Positions 54,023-64,000 of a stretch of DNA of 64,000 bases are shown one piece after another; positions within the stretch are counted from its first letter, which is position 1; every line of letters starts with the position of its first letter. A model generated the notes under the pieces. That model made no database searches and was not told the origin of the DNA. It worked only from the letters and a program-made list of their open reading frames with translations. Origin of the DNA: Capronia americana (lineage: Eukaryota; Ascomycota; Eurotiomycetes; Chaetothyriales; Herpotrichiellaceae); NCBI GenBank assembly GCA_016110215.1, contig JADWQD010000019.1, positions 248,001 through 312,000 on the forward strand, read 5' to 3'. A program made the translations under genes and the position numbers.

Positions 54023-55500
54023 ATGTCAATAGACGCAGACTCCCAGTCCGGCTCTCGCGACCTGTCCTCCTCCATCTCGTCACTGAATCAGTCCAGCAAA
54101 CGGACGTCATCCGAGATTTCCAAGGTCTATAAGCATGCTTCGCAACTGTTCCTTACGCGCCGACTACTGGAATCGTATGAAGCGCTGCAACCCGTAATTA
54201 CACCGCCGAGTCACTCGAAACCGGACGACAGTCCTGCGTTAGCACCCATCGCAACCGCAACTACAAGCCAGCGCATCAAGATATGGAGCTTATACGTCAC
54301 GTTGCTGAACTCAATTATTGATCTGGGAGACGCAGAAGGCAGGCAAATCTTTGGCTCGAAGGAGTACAGAGAGCTTAAGCGACAAGTTCAGAATGGTGAT
54401 ATCTGGGAGCAAGTCGTGAGGGATGGCTACCAGGGTCGAGAGGGCTCTGTCGACGCCGAGGTGGTTTACAACTTGTAACAAACCGTCTGCTATACCCTGC
54501 TCTTTGCTTATGCTAACATCATATGAGATCAAACCTCCTCTTGAGTCAAGGCCCTAATCAACAGCTCAATCAAACCCGCCTGGAAACATATTTCTCCTCC
54601 TCCTCACAACCGACCCTCGAAGTCGGCAACCTCGACCTCTCCACGCACCTCGACCGCGCCCTCTCCAATGGCCACCAATCATCAACGGGCCTGAACGGCA
54701 CAAACACCCCCAAAGACCTTACCAGCCGGATAAAGGTGCTGGAGATCTTCACACTGCATGTCCTACCGAGGAACAGCGAGTGGGATTACGCAAGAAGCTT
54801 CATCCAAAATAGTGATATCTTAGATGAGGAGCGGAGAGAGGCGTTCTTGCAGACACTGGAAGAATTACAGGATGTGACCAGGCGTGAATCGTTCGATGCG
54901 GCAGATGTCGACGAGGTCTTCGAGGATACAGAGGAACATCCTCCAGAAGAAACACGAGATGGTCCAGAGCAACAGTCTCAATCTCAATCCCAGTCACAGG
55001 AGGCGACGTCGAAGCATCAGCGGACGAGTAGCGAGGTTGACTATGGCATTGAACGAGCACATCCGAACGGTGCGACCCAGACAACAGCGCCCTCGAAGCA
55101 ACCAACAGGGCCTACCGCGACTCCCAAACCCCCTCAACCCACTTCGACACCCCGATCGCCTCCTCCTCCCTCCGCGACACCCACACGAACCCACTTCTCG
55201 CCTCCCGCTCAGACCCCCCGCCGTCCTGCCCAACGGAAATCCTCCAGACCCACCTCCCAAAACACCCTGGCTGCACAGGCCCGCGCCCTCTTCCAAGCTC
55301 TGTCAAACCTCGCAAGAAGCATGGCCACTAGTCTGCAAAAGAACCCGACTGCGGTTTTGAGGCTCCTACTTTTTGTGCTCATGTTCGTGGTGGTGGCGGG
55401 TCAGAAGCATATAAGAGAAAAGGCGAAAAGGGTGCTAGGACAAGCGTGGGAAAAACTCCGCGGGACAGTGGGAATGGGCGTCAAAGTGAGTTATATTTGA
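54023..55500 (+). CDS. PEX26: Peroxin PEX26-like tail-anchored membrane protein
   Basis: Two exons, join(54023..54474, 54528..55500), 474 aa. The intron is GTAACA...ATGAG with branch site TGCTAAC, and the phases match. The soluble N-terminal half has helices typical of fungal Pex26 (KVYKHASQLFLTRRLLESYE, KIWSLYVTLLNSIIDLG, EWDYARSFIQ). A low-complexity Gln/Ser/Pro-rich linker (about 295-400) follows, then a single hydrophobic anchor near the C-terminus (TAVLRLLLFVLMFVVVAG) and a basic tail ending GMGVKVSYI. The family recruits the Pex1/Pex6 AAA complex to the peroxisome to recycle import receptors. An alternative donor (GTGAGT) lies just before the stop, so a further C-terminal exon cannot be excluded. 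Confidence 0.8.
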
Positions 55501-56271
55501 GGCGAAAGAAAAGTCGAGGCCGAGAGGAGCGAACGAAACAAGGGAAGGCAGATTTCACGAGATCCCGGATATACGTAAGAGGAGGGGTCGATGTAGGAAG
55601 GAGGCTGTTCGATCAACAGGAGACGTAATATTCTATGCGCATTGGAGATGGATATCTCATGGCTATTCTCTGCCTGCCGGGTACATATACATGGGGCTTC
55701 TTCGCTCAAACGTTACCGAATGGTTTGGATACCATGGAAGAAGATGACCAGATAACCCAACGCTTCAGGCGTTTGGTGTCGATGCGCATGTAGGCTTCGA
55801 GACCAAATTGAACCGATTGAGTGAAGAGAGGGCTGAAGGCGGATCTCGAGCCGCAAGTGACATCCATAGCGCTAGTCACGACGACCCTTTTTGTTCCGAG
55901 CTAAATACGAGGTACATGCTCCCATGTCGCTTTCGCCCGCTTCATGAGAGTTCGTGACTTACATGTCGGAGGGAGTCAGAAGTAACGGTCCAGCTTGGTG
56001 AACACGTCCGCCATACACAGGGTCGTAACGGGATCATTTTTAGGATGGCCTTTTAGATTTTAACGAGGAAATCTAGACGTACAGAGAAAACCTATGCAGA
56101 TAAACAACAGTAACCGAATCCCTGGGGCACCTCATCCTCGTCATCTCAACTCCTTTTCAGAATTTGCACTGGCATACCGTGCGGAAAGAAAATCCACTCC
56201 TTCATTGCTTCTATTCGTCAGCAGCGACCGTCTTATCAACCCATTATTTCACCCCTGTCTTCACCCCTGCC
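55501..56271. other. Convergent 3' region
   Basis: 771 bp between converging stop codons of PEX26 and the oxidoreductase. Only short frames; nothing recognised. Confidence 0.5.
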
Positions 56272-57576
56272 CTACTTGCTGCCAACATCTCCAATCTGCT
56301 GTACGTTGATCTTGACACCGGCGTTGCCCAGTCTATCAACGTAATCATCTCCCAAACAACTCGGGGTCAAAAACCCTGCACCGTGACTCTTCTTGACTTG
56401 TTCTTCCTTTGCCAGAATTACCATCGCCGCCTCAGCCAGTAGCACGGCTGTAAGTTGATAGATGCCTCCTTCCCATCGGAACGTGGCGAGCGCTTTACGG
56501 GGTGTCTTGGCAAGCTGCTCAGCTACAGCTACGGCTCGGAGCTCGAAAGCATCACCCTTGGTTGATTCCTTGGTTGGGCCGCTGCCGGGGGAGTATTTCG
56601 AGAAAGCCTTCATGAGCGCTCGTGTCGGTGGGAATGCCAGCAGGAAAACGAGCAATGAGATGGCAATGTGGATCAAAACTCCCACCACGGGGGAACCGAC
56701 AGCCATATACTCCTCATAGCTGAAGTTGAAGCCATAGAAGTACGGGGTAAGGCCTGCAGAACGATGGACAATGGCCTCGTTGGGCTTGGCGGTGATGGAA
56801 GTAGCGAGGTAGCCGAGCCGAGGGTATTTCCAGACTCCGGTCAATTTCTGCATGCCAGTGCGGCTGTATGTGTTCGGTTCGGGGTTTGGTGGGTAGATGG
56901 TGTCCTTGGTATAGGGACGGATGCGAGTTGGAGAGAGCACGAAAGGATTGGTTAGGCATTCCTTCATCTGCTTAGCTGAGTAGTGGTCTGCCAAGCCCAG
57001 GCCTGTTGCCAGGGTGCCGCCGCTGGGACCTGAGGACTTGAGTTCGTGGACGGAGGCGACGACGTCCATAACGCCGCAGTCCCAGACCTTACGGACGAGA
57101 CGAGTCGCGATGTAGGCGACAAGGTCGGAGGGGGCCGACTCAATGCCCACCTCCGGGATGATGATTGCTCCGGTCTTCTTGGCGGTCTCTTCGTACTTGA
57201 CGATAATGTCACGGACCCAAGGTGTCTCCCCGGTGACATCGAGATAGTGAGTTCCTTGTTGGGCACATGCTTCGACAACCGGTGTAGAGTACAAGTGGTA
57301 TGGTCCCACGGTGTTGAGTAGGACTTTGGTCTTCTTGACGACAGGGGTCAAGTCAGGGGTTGTCAGATTCCCGACGGTGATGATGTCGGGAGTGCTGCGC
57401 GATGAGTTGAGCGACTTCAGCTCGTTGGCCAGAGCGGACAGCTTCGATTGATTTCGCCCGGCAATAGCCCATTTGATGTTGGTGGGAAGGTTGGTGGTGA
57501 TGTATTCGGCGGTCAACTTCCCAGTGTAGCCAGTGGCTCCCAGGAGAATGATGTCGTATTGGCGGCTGGCGGCCAT
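56272..57576 (-). CDS. Saccharopine-dehydrogenase-like oxidoreductase
   Basis: 434 aa, single exon, ATG at 57576. The N-terminal Rossmann fold has the motif ILLGATGYTGKLTAEY, followed by WAIAGRNQSKL and LLNTVGPY. The central part includes HYLDVTGETPWVRD and the IPEVGIESAPSDLVAY segment. Near residue 305 is a hydrophobic segment (VLIHIAISLLVFLLAF), a feature of the SCCPDH branch, which is found on lipid droplets or membranes. Despite the name, these proteins are not lysine-pathway saccharopine dehydrogenases; mycobacterial relatives are trans-acting enoyl reductases. The substrate is unknown. It is divergent from eL43. Confidence 0.88.
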   Translation of the reverse strand: MAASRQYDIILLGATGYTGKLTAEYITTNLPTNIKWAIAGRNQSKLSALANELKSLNSSRSTPDIITVGNLTTPDLTPVVKKTKVLLNTVGPYHLYSTPVVEACAQQGTHYLDVTGETPWVRDIIVKYEETAKKTGAIIIPEVGIESAPSDLVAYIATRLVRKVWDCGVMDVVASVHELKSSGPSGGTLATGLGLADHYSAKQMKECLTNPFVLSPTRIRPYTKDTIYPPNPEPNTYSRTGMQKLTGVWKYPRLGYLATSITAKPNEAIVHRSAGLTPYFYGFNFSYEEYMAVGSPVVGVLIHIAISLLVFLLAFPPTRALMKAFSKYSPGSGPTKESTKGDAFELRAVAVAEQLAKTPRKALATFRWEGGIYQLTAVLLAEAAMVILAKEEQVKKSHGAGFLTPSCLGDDYVDRLGNAGVKINVQQIGDVGSK

Positions 57577-58386
57577 CGTGGGAACTGTCTTGGGGGTGAC
57601 GAAGGCGCAAGAAGAAGGTCTGGGTCAAAAGAGCGTAGAGAAGAAAGGTACAGAAAGAGAATCAGAATATTGAAAGCGCTATTAGAACTGTAAGCAGCAG
57701 TGAGGTTCGTGATACGGTGTGCAAAATGCAAGGTGTCGTTTTTTGGGACTTGGAGGGTTGATTTTAGAAAACACGAGGCCCACGATAACCACGCGCTAGA
57801 GACGCGATGAGCTGAACCTTGACACCAGCAGGCGAAGGAAATGCACGAACAGGACGTCGTTTAAACATCGTTGGCCCTGAAACTTGCAGGTGTTAGCGAC
57901 GGCTCCATTGGTGCACCACCCGAGAACTAGCGGATTAACGTGCCTAGAGGGGCTGTTAAGGGGTAGGGCTAGGCGCGGACAATTGATCATTGGAGGCGGA
58001 GAGGACGCTGTCCCTCGATGGGGGCTGCCGGTAGCCTCTCACCAACGGTATTTTTGGAACCAGGGCACCAAGTAACACCTTGTCAGGAGTCAGAAAGTCC
58101 GGGGCCAACGCATGCGCATATGAAGCGTCTGGCGCCCAGGCCAAGAGTTTGACGAAGGTGAGTACATAATTGGAAGACACTTTTGATTAAAGATGAGAAG
58201 GATCCTTCAACTGAGAGGTGGAATGATATGTTATTTCTCGGGCACCTTCCGGGTGAGCATCAGAACACCAGGTAATACTGTAAGTGGAAGTGCCACACGG
58301 AGGCCGTCTCGCTAGGTACGGGGCCAAGAACTGGCTGGATGAGCACGGTGAACCATTCAACCAGACCCGCAACTCCTGCCAAGACA

Positions 58387-58420
58387 CTAATCGCACCTGC
58401 CTGCGCTAATCGCACCTGCC
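58387..58420 (+). repeat. 19-bp direct repeat x2
   Basis: CTAATCGCACCTGCC at 58387 recurs at 58406, just upstream of the longer minisatellite. Confidence 0.7.
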
Positions 58421-58443
58421 CGCTCTGAATTTCACTCATTTTC

Positions 58444-58571
58444 CCAGTTCGACGACACCTCTCAACGCATACTCGAACCACCTTTGCCAGTCGACGACAA
58501 CTCTCAAAGCGCACTCAAACAACCTTTGCCAGTCGACGACATCTCTCAGCGCACACTCAAACAGCCCTTCG
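58444..58571 (+). repeat. Minisatellite, three units of 42-43 bp
   Basis: Units 58444-58486, 58487-58528 and 58529-58571 share the frame CCAGTCGACGACA...CTCTCA...CACTCAAAC...CCTTTG with about 80-90% identity. The array ends 16 bp before the eL43 start codon, so it is probably in the 5' UTR or core promoter. It carries no ATG. Confidence 0.85.
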
Positions 58572-58587
58572 CCATCCAACACTGACC

Positions 58588-58975
58588 ATGACGAAGCGCA
58601 CGAAGAGTGAGTCCAAGCAACCTGATACCATATCACTATCATTAACACTAGACAGAGGTCGGTGTCACAGGCAAATATGCCACCCGATACGGCGCGTCGC
58701 TGCGAAAGCAAGTCAAGAAGATGGAGATCAGCCAACACGCCCGCTACGTCTGCACATTCTGCGGCAAAAACTCAGTCAAGCGACGAGCAGTCGGGATCTG
58801 GAACTGCAAGGGGTGCAACAAGACAGTGGCCGGTGGGGCATGGACCGTTTCGTAAGTCGAAGAGGAGGACGCCGTCGGACTGGATATTCAGGTTCTAACA
58901 ACTACGTTCAGGACGCCTGCTGCAGCTGCCACGAGATCGACAATCCGACGTCTGAGAGAAATCGCGGAGGTGTAG
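58588..58975 (+). CDS. RPL43: Ribosomal protein eL43 (L43/L37a)
   Basis: Three exons, join(58588..58606, 58656..58851, 58912..58975), 92 aa. Introns are GTGAGT...GACAG and GTAAGT...TTCAG, all in phase. The protein starts MTKRTKKVGVTGKYATRYG and has the zinc-ribbon cysteines C39, C42, C57 and C60 (CTFC and CKGC). It ends in the family's ATRSTIRRLREIAEV tail. The length equals that of yeast Rpl43. An intron after only six codons is typical of ribosomal protein genes. The 43-bp minisatellite immediately upstream is unusual. Confidence 0.97.
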
Positions 58976-59955
58976 ATGCGATTGAGCATGGACGGAGTTT
59001 TCATTGACAGACAAAACGAGATTCTACAAAATCTCTGCTAGCATGGCACGATTCGCCTGACACCGGTCTCGAACAAAGCAGAATCATCAGCTTCCGCGTC
59101 GACGAGAGCAGATACTGCCTCAGATGACCGAGACGAATCGATAGACCTCAATCACATCGTCGAAGCAAAGGCCCGTATGGTCTCGCTGCCATTTTCAAGT
59201 TGTCCTTTACGCCTTCTGCGCTTGGTTTTATAACTATTTTTCCTTCGAGCACGCGGCTATCGATCCTTGTCAAACGACCGATGTCGGCTCTGCTCGAAGA
59301 ATTCCGCTCGATCTATAAATGTGTTCGAATTCGTTCGCACCGAAATGCGCTCGCATGTTTTGATATCAAGCCTTAATAGTCCAAGTTGGACGAAGGGCAA
59401 CCCACTGCCGTCATTGGTCGCTTATCTCACACTTTTGCCCGGCTTACTCGGTCTTCTAGCTGAGAATTCACCGCTATTTGGGAGGAGACGCATTCACTTC
59501 CTCCAGCTTTGTAACCCCGCTTCCTGATCGAAGATATGTTTCAGGATAGGAATGGAAAATAAGGTTTGCTTTCTTCCCCTTGTTGCCTGTAAGTTTATTG
59601 CTGTCCTCACTCTGCAGGCATGAAAAAAGGCGTCACCTGCAGTGGCAAGTGAAGAGCGCCGACTCAATTGGACGCAATCTGGAATTCAACCGAGGAGCCT
59701 GCTGAGGACCTGTGCCTGCTGAGCCAGACCAAAAGCGAGTCACATTCACTCGAACACGGGCTTTCCATTGGCTGAAGGCGACCGGCCGAGTTGCCTTGTT
59801 GAGTTGGCCCTGACATCGAGACATGTAAATCGGATCTCCTCCTTCGCTTCTTCCCTCTCAAACCCGCATCGAATGCCACCGCCGAACACCAAAAGTCCAC
59901 CCATGGTGCTGCCACCACCAGAGCCTCTTCCAATCCTTTGCGATAATATCTCTGT
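58976..59955. other. Intergenic region
   Basis: 980 bp between eL43 and the RING/PHD gene; only short frames. The last 100 bp are CT/CA-rich leader sequence of the RING/PHD gene. Confidence 0.5.
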
Positions 59956-62025
59956 ATGTCAGACACTTGCATTGTCTGTTTAGGAGACTTGGGCAGCGCT
60001 GGTAACGAAGTTCCAGCTCCCCTCATCAGTCCAACCAAGTCTCCACAAACCGACATCGACGCTGCGGCCCGCGTCACAAGCATCGCCCTTGCCCAAGATG
60101 CAGCCAACTCCACAATATCGACCACCAAAGACTCTGACGAGTTGATCGCGCATTTACGACCTTGCGGACATTACCTTCACAATGAATGCCTTACACCATG
60201 GGTGGAAAGGGCAAACAGTTGTCCCATTTGCCGCGCCAGTTTCCACCTCGTCGAGTTGATGCACGAAATCAATGGTAGGTCACAACCTGCCCAGGCAATT
60301 ATTCCAATAGCAGAAGCGACTAACACCACCACAGGCGACGTCGTGTCATCCTACCCCGTCGAACACCGAACACAGGTAGCCGACTTGGACCCTTCCATGT
60401 TCCTGGAGATTCCCGACGAAGAGGACGAAGACCAACCATGCCAAGCCTGTGGCGAAGATGACAACGAGGACGTTCTAATGTACTGTGATGGCTGTCTGAA
60501 ATTGTGGCACACATATTGCGTCGGTCTACAAGAGGTACCTTATGGCCATTGGTTTTGTGACAACTGCAGAGTCCAACGGGAGCTTGATCCTCGCCAAGTC
60601 TCTCGTTCGAGTCGCCAATCCCGCAGACGCACCAGAGGTCAGCAACGTCGACAACGAGGCCACGAGTCGAGCTGGAATCAAGTTTGGCAGACCGTATGGT
60701 CACGCATCAACCTCGACCTCGACTTTCCATACGAAGACGACGAGTCATCAGCCAGCTATTTAAGACGACATCGTCAACGGAGTCAGGCGAATCAACAGGC
60801 TCACGACGCTTGGCTGCGCCGGATGCAGGTGGCCGAACTTCACGGAGCTGCCAACCGCTTCAGAGATACCGAGCCGGCCCTTCCCAGCAGCCCAGCAGGC
60901 GAGGCAACACCCACAATTCGACGAGCAAGAGATTCTCCACGTCCAGTTGAGAGTGCCGATGAACTTATGGCATGGCGTGCTTTTGACCAAGCACGGGCTT
61001 CATCAAACGCTCCCAGCACTACTCGCAAGCGGAAGCGAAAGTCCCCAACTTCTTCTCCTGCAGAGTCTGATAGCGAACCGTCTTCCGCGAGCAAGCGACG
61101 GCGTCCTAGTGCATCTACTCGGGCTGTTTCCGAGAGTCATGCACCAACCACGACCAATCCTCGACGTCGGCAGCCAACACGCGTCGCTAGTCCTATCCCG
61201 AGGAGGCAGCCCTTGATGGATCCAACAGGGCCCAGTTTCCTCCAGTCACTGTTACAAGAAGTCGAAGACTCTGGGTCTGGAAGCCATAGCATGAATCCTC
61301 ATCAGCCTTCACCGCGTCCTGCAGCAAGTCCACCAGCAGATCAAGGTTCGCCGCGACCCTCTTCACCTGCGTTGTCTCCTCTACCCTCAAATCATTCCTC
61401 ACCCCGCGCTCTGTCGGCGACTCCACCACCTCCGCCTGGGACTCTCAGACCCTCTTCGCCAAGTGGATTGTCGTCAAGCATCCAGCCTATCTATCCATCG
61501 ATTGAATACCCGCCTCTTCGACCGAATCCACCTGAGCCGAAAGATCGGAATTCGAGCGCTGGTCGTTCTAATGGGACACGAGTTCCTCCGCCTCCGCCTC
61601 CGCCTCCTCATTCGACATCTCCAACACTAGCACAACCAAGACCTCGCGGACGGATACCCCGAATTCTGGAGAACGGCCAGAGCACTGCCTTGCAAACTCG
61701 TTCGACAGAAGTATCTCCGACAAGAAGAGATAGAGGCAACACTAATCGTGCACGGTCAACCGAGACCTCTCCAACGACCGCTGCGATGTCCTTGACTGCG
61801 AAAGAGGACGTGCAGAAGCTCGTGTCGTCTGCTCTCAAACCACACTACCATGATCAGACTATTACGAAGGACGAATACACCTCCATCAACCGCGACATCT
61901 CCCGCATGCTCTACGATAAGATTGGTGACTTCGAGACACTTGATGTTGATGACAGGTCGAAGTGGGAGAAGATTGCAGGCGATGAGGTGAACAAGGCTGT
62001 CAATTCTCTTAAGGCTCAAGGTTGA
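59956..62025 (+). CDS. RING and PHD finger protein (Asr1/PHRF1-like)
   Basis: Two exons, join(59956..60274, 60335..62025), 669 aa. The 60-bp intron (GTAGGT...CCACAG, branch CTAAC) is stop-free and a multiple of three, so retention adds 20 residues. The start MSDTCIVCLGDLG places the first RING Cys pair (C5, C8) right at the N-terminus. A long loop precedes LRPCGHYLHNECLTPW and CPICR. The PHD finger is CQACGEDD...CDGCLKLWHTYCVGL...WFCDNC. A long Ser/Pro/Arg-rich middle follows, including proline runs (PPPPPPPPHS). The C-terminal helical module (KEDVQKLVSSALKPHYHDQ, then ITKDEYTSINRDISRMLYD) is the conserved end of PHRF1/Asr1-type proteins, ubiquitin ligases that interact with RNA polymerase II. 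No trait links it to its neighbours. Confidence 0.85.
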   Translation: MSDTCIVCLGDLGSAGNEVPAPLISPTKSPQTDIDAAARVTSIALAQDAANSTISTTKDSDELIAHLRPCGHYLHNECLTPWVERANSCPICRASFHLVELMHEINGRSQPAQAIIPIAEATNTTTGDVVSSYPVEHRTQVADLDPSMFLEIPDEEDEDQPCQACGEDDNEDVLMYCDGCLKLWHTYCVGLQEVPYGHWFCDNCRVQRELDPRQVSRSSRQSRRRTRGQQRRQRGHESSWNQVWQTVWSRINLDLDFPYEDDESSASYLRRHRQRSQANQQAHDAWLRRMQVAELHGAANRFRDTEPALPSSPAGEATPTIRRARDSPRPVESADELMAWRAFDQARASSNAPSTTRKRKRKSPTSSPAESDSEPSSASKRRRPSASTRAVSESHAPTTTNPRRRQPTRVASPIPRRQPLMDPTGPSFLQSLLQEVEDSGSGSHSMNPHQPSPRPAASPPADQGSPRPSSPALSPLPSNHSSPRALSATPPPPPGTLRPSSPSGLSSSIQPIYPSIEYPPLRPNPPEPKDRNSSAGRSNGTRVPPPPPPPPHSTSPTLAQPRPRGRIPRILENGQSTALQTRSTEVSPTRRDRGNTNRARSTETSPTTAAMSLTAKEDVQKLVSSALKPHYHDQTITKDEYTSINRDISRMLYDKIGDFETLDVDDRSKWEKIAGDEVNKAVNSLKAQG

Positions 62026-64000
62026 TATGCAACGACTTCACTGCTGCATGTTAGCAAGGTTTCATTCCCATTTCAGCGACGATATCATGACGTTACGACC
62101 GGCGGCTGACTATGCGCTTGGAAAGCTGATCAATCACCATGATGAATTATATGTCTCGGTGGGATCAATACTCTCCATTTGAGCTGGAGCGATGGCGCTG
62201 GAGGTTCTGTCCGGGCATAGCGTGAGTAATAACGCTCTAGACGCACCCAGCGTCGAACTCGGCGAGGCAAGGGCTGTATGTATAAATAGACGGTGTCAGA
62301 AGGGAACATGAATAGTGGGTCATTGCATGCTACGAGATTCGGAAGGATGAGACCCTAGAGTTCGGCGCAAAGAGTTGTACAACAGTCTTGCCTCCTGACG
62401 AGCGCACACGAATGGTGGCAGTTCTCGATCATCAAGTCCCTCAATCCATCAACGATGCGTGCATGGCAATTAGTCTTCGCAGTTCCTTGCCTTATTGACT
62501 ATGGTTCACTAACGGTTCGTAGTACAATTCCTTGGATCACTCCTCTTCTGGTGCTCGCTATCCCGATCACCTTGTACGTAGCATCTGGTTACTGGTTATG
62601 TTTGCCCACCGATGACCTGGCTTCATCTGTCAACCGCTCCTCTTACTCACTGAGCACGCTTACGCGAATTGTTCGATCGCAGCGAGTCGAAGGAGTTCAT
62701 ACCATTCTTTCTTTACCCCAGAATCTGTCATACTTTCCGCCGCAACTTGAACTGTGCCCAAGCGACGTAGACTCTCATCAGATAATTCGATGTTTAAACC
62801 TGTCGAGCATCAGATGAAAACGATTCCAACCCGAACACAGTGGCGGACACGACTAACGTTGTCATTTTGTGTGGCATCGGAGCTGACATGGGTTAACGTG
62901 AGTGAAAGGGATATCTCTACTAAATATGCACAAATACATTTCCTTCGCGATCAAAAACTACCGGGACAATAAATCCACCACAGAGGGAATCAGGCATCGG
63001 AGCTCCAACTCGGGTCTATGGACTTGTAGCGCTTTCCTAGATATATCATTTTCTGCAATCGAGATTTGTTGTACTCGCAGCCCACTTTTCCGGGAAATTC
63101 TGGCATTGAGTGAAGGAAATCTCTAGCGATTTCCAACCGTATTTCTCCTTCGTACGCAGAAACCAAACTCGAAATGCGTGACATAGTGAAGATTCAACGA
63201 ACAAGAGGTTGACAATATCTTTCTTCATACCGCGAGAAGGGATTTCTCGGACAACCCACGAAGTCACGATAGCGTTTGAAATCAACCCACACACAGATCG
63301 CACGATGGAAACCCGGCTCAGCAAGGTTGAGAACCGAGCAGACGAGCAAGGCTGCTCGATTGCCCTGAATTTTTGGCGCTTGTATCCTACTGTACTGTAA
63401 GTTGGTGGCATCATGCTTTTCATACGACGAGTGATGGCCGCGCCATCATATTGCGGCCTGGGTGTCATGCCATGCCATCGCCATCGAGAATCTACGTACC
63501 ACAAAGGAAGAGAGAGCTAGCTCGCACACGTCAAAGATTCCAGGATGACAAGGGTTCGGAGCATATCGGCTGGTGCACACTCGTCTCCAGAGCTGCCGAG
63601 TAATTAGAGCGGACGGAACTTTTGTAGTGGCGAGACAGACGAAGCAGGCAGTAGGCAGCAGGCAGCAGTCAAAGGAGATACAAGTTGAAACGGCGCTCTG
63701 GTGTATCACCCCCGGTCTCGACCAGGTCTGAGCTGGCTTGACGGCGAGTCGATCCACGAACTCATCGAGTGCCGAACTGAATGCATAGCCGTGGTGAAGG
63801 TCCAAAGCCAACTGTAACGTATCATCACCTACCTAGATGTATCTGGCTGCGTCGGGCCAGGTTTTGCGCCGTAGCATCCTGGCTGCTCGCCGCTTTGCTC
63901 AATCAACCCCCGGTTCAGTTTTTTTGCTTCCTTTCCCACTGACAGATCCCTGAGCGCTGCTAGGGTCTTCCTGAGTCCTGACCGTTTAGTCTCCCTCATC
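62026..64000. other. Right-end region without supported genes
   Basis: About 2 kb. The best frame is 62455-62817 plus (120 codons from an ATG, with a hydrophobic part IPWITPLLVLAIPITLYVAS), which could be a small membrane protein but has no further support. Frames at 63046-63811 minus overlap each other and lack domains. Sequence beyond the window would be needed to judge the last 200 bp. Confidence 0.4.

Larger units (their letters stand above)
57577..58587. promoter_or_regulatory. Divergent region, oxidoreductase / eL43
   Basis: 1 kb. It contains a 19-bp-period duplication (CTAATCGCACCTGCC, 58387-58420) and the three-copy 43-bp repeat at 58444-58571 directly before the eL43 start codon. 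No TATA box was seen. Confidence 0.6.

Noticed and set aside
62455..62817. 120-codon frame with a hydrophobic segment
   Set aside because: A single possible membrane segment, no upstream promoter signal and no recognised family; too weak to call.

Overview
The window is nuclear DNA of a filamentous ascomycete (Pezizomycotina). About twenty protein genes are spread over both strands. They have short introns (about 43-70 bp, with one of 154 bp) carrying GTAAGT-type donors and CTAAC-type branch sites. There are two Zn2Cys6 regulators, a fungal TRP-like/ML-domain channel and a fungal-type PEX26. A recurring TACGGAGTAC-like intergenic motif and the protein flavour suggest Eurotiomycetes or a relative, but I hold the class only weakly. 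I saw no viral, transposon, CRISPR, rRNA or convincing tRNA sequence.

Layout. 0-6 kb: a glycine-zipper/coiled-coil protein of unknown role (minus) and a small Ser-rich protein (plus), diverging from a 2.2 kb spacer. 6.7-11.4 kb: SDO1 (ribosome maturation) head-to-head with a CYT-4/DSS1-type mitochondrial RNase II whose catalytic acidic motif looks degenerate. 12.4-20.4 kb: the most accessory-looking block. A flavin L-amino-acid oxidase/monooxygenase converges on an amidase-signature hydrolase, followed by a Zn2Cys6 regulator; together they resemble a two-step amino acid to amide to acid module. 20.4-24.2 kb: a gene-poor stretch. 24.2-30.5 kb: a TRP-like channel divergent from a PIB1-type FYVE/RING ubiquitin ligase. 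31.7-34 kb: two unknown small genes. 34.5-37.2 kb: a Leu3/War1-like Zn2Cys6 factor. 37.9-45.1 kb: NUP85, a zinc alcohol dehydrogenase, and an SSX2IP/Msd1/TinA-type spindle-pole coiled-coil protein. 46-47 kb: a DUF1349 protein. 49-53.6 kb: SRP72 head-to-head with a PARN/CAF1 deadenylase. 54-55.5 kb: PEX26. 56.3-57.6 kb: a saccharopine-dehydrogenase-like oxidoreductase. 58.6-59 kb: ribosomal protein eL43, with a 43-bp minisatellite in its leader. 60-62 kb: a RING+PHD protein. 62-64 kb: no gene I can support.

Most of the window is housekeeping: ribosome maturation, mitochondrial RNA decay, nuclear pore, SRP, deadenylation, peroxisome import, translation. The genes are not functionally linked, but several neighbours share divergent promoters. 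The exception is the 12.4-20.4 kb trio, the best candidate for an undescribed catabolic or signalling-metabolite module. Exon models were built by eye from splice sites and reading-frame continuity; where stated, the phase was checked arithmetically.
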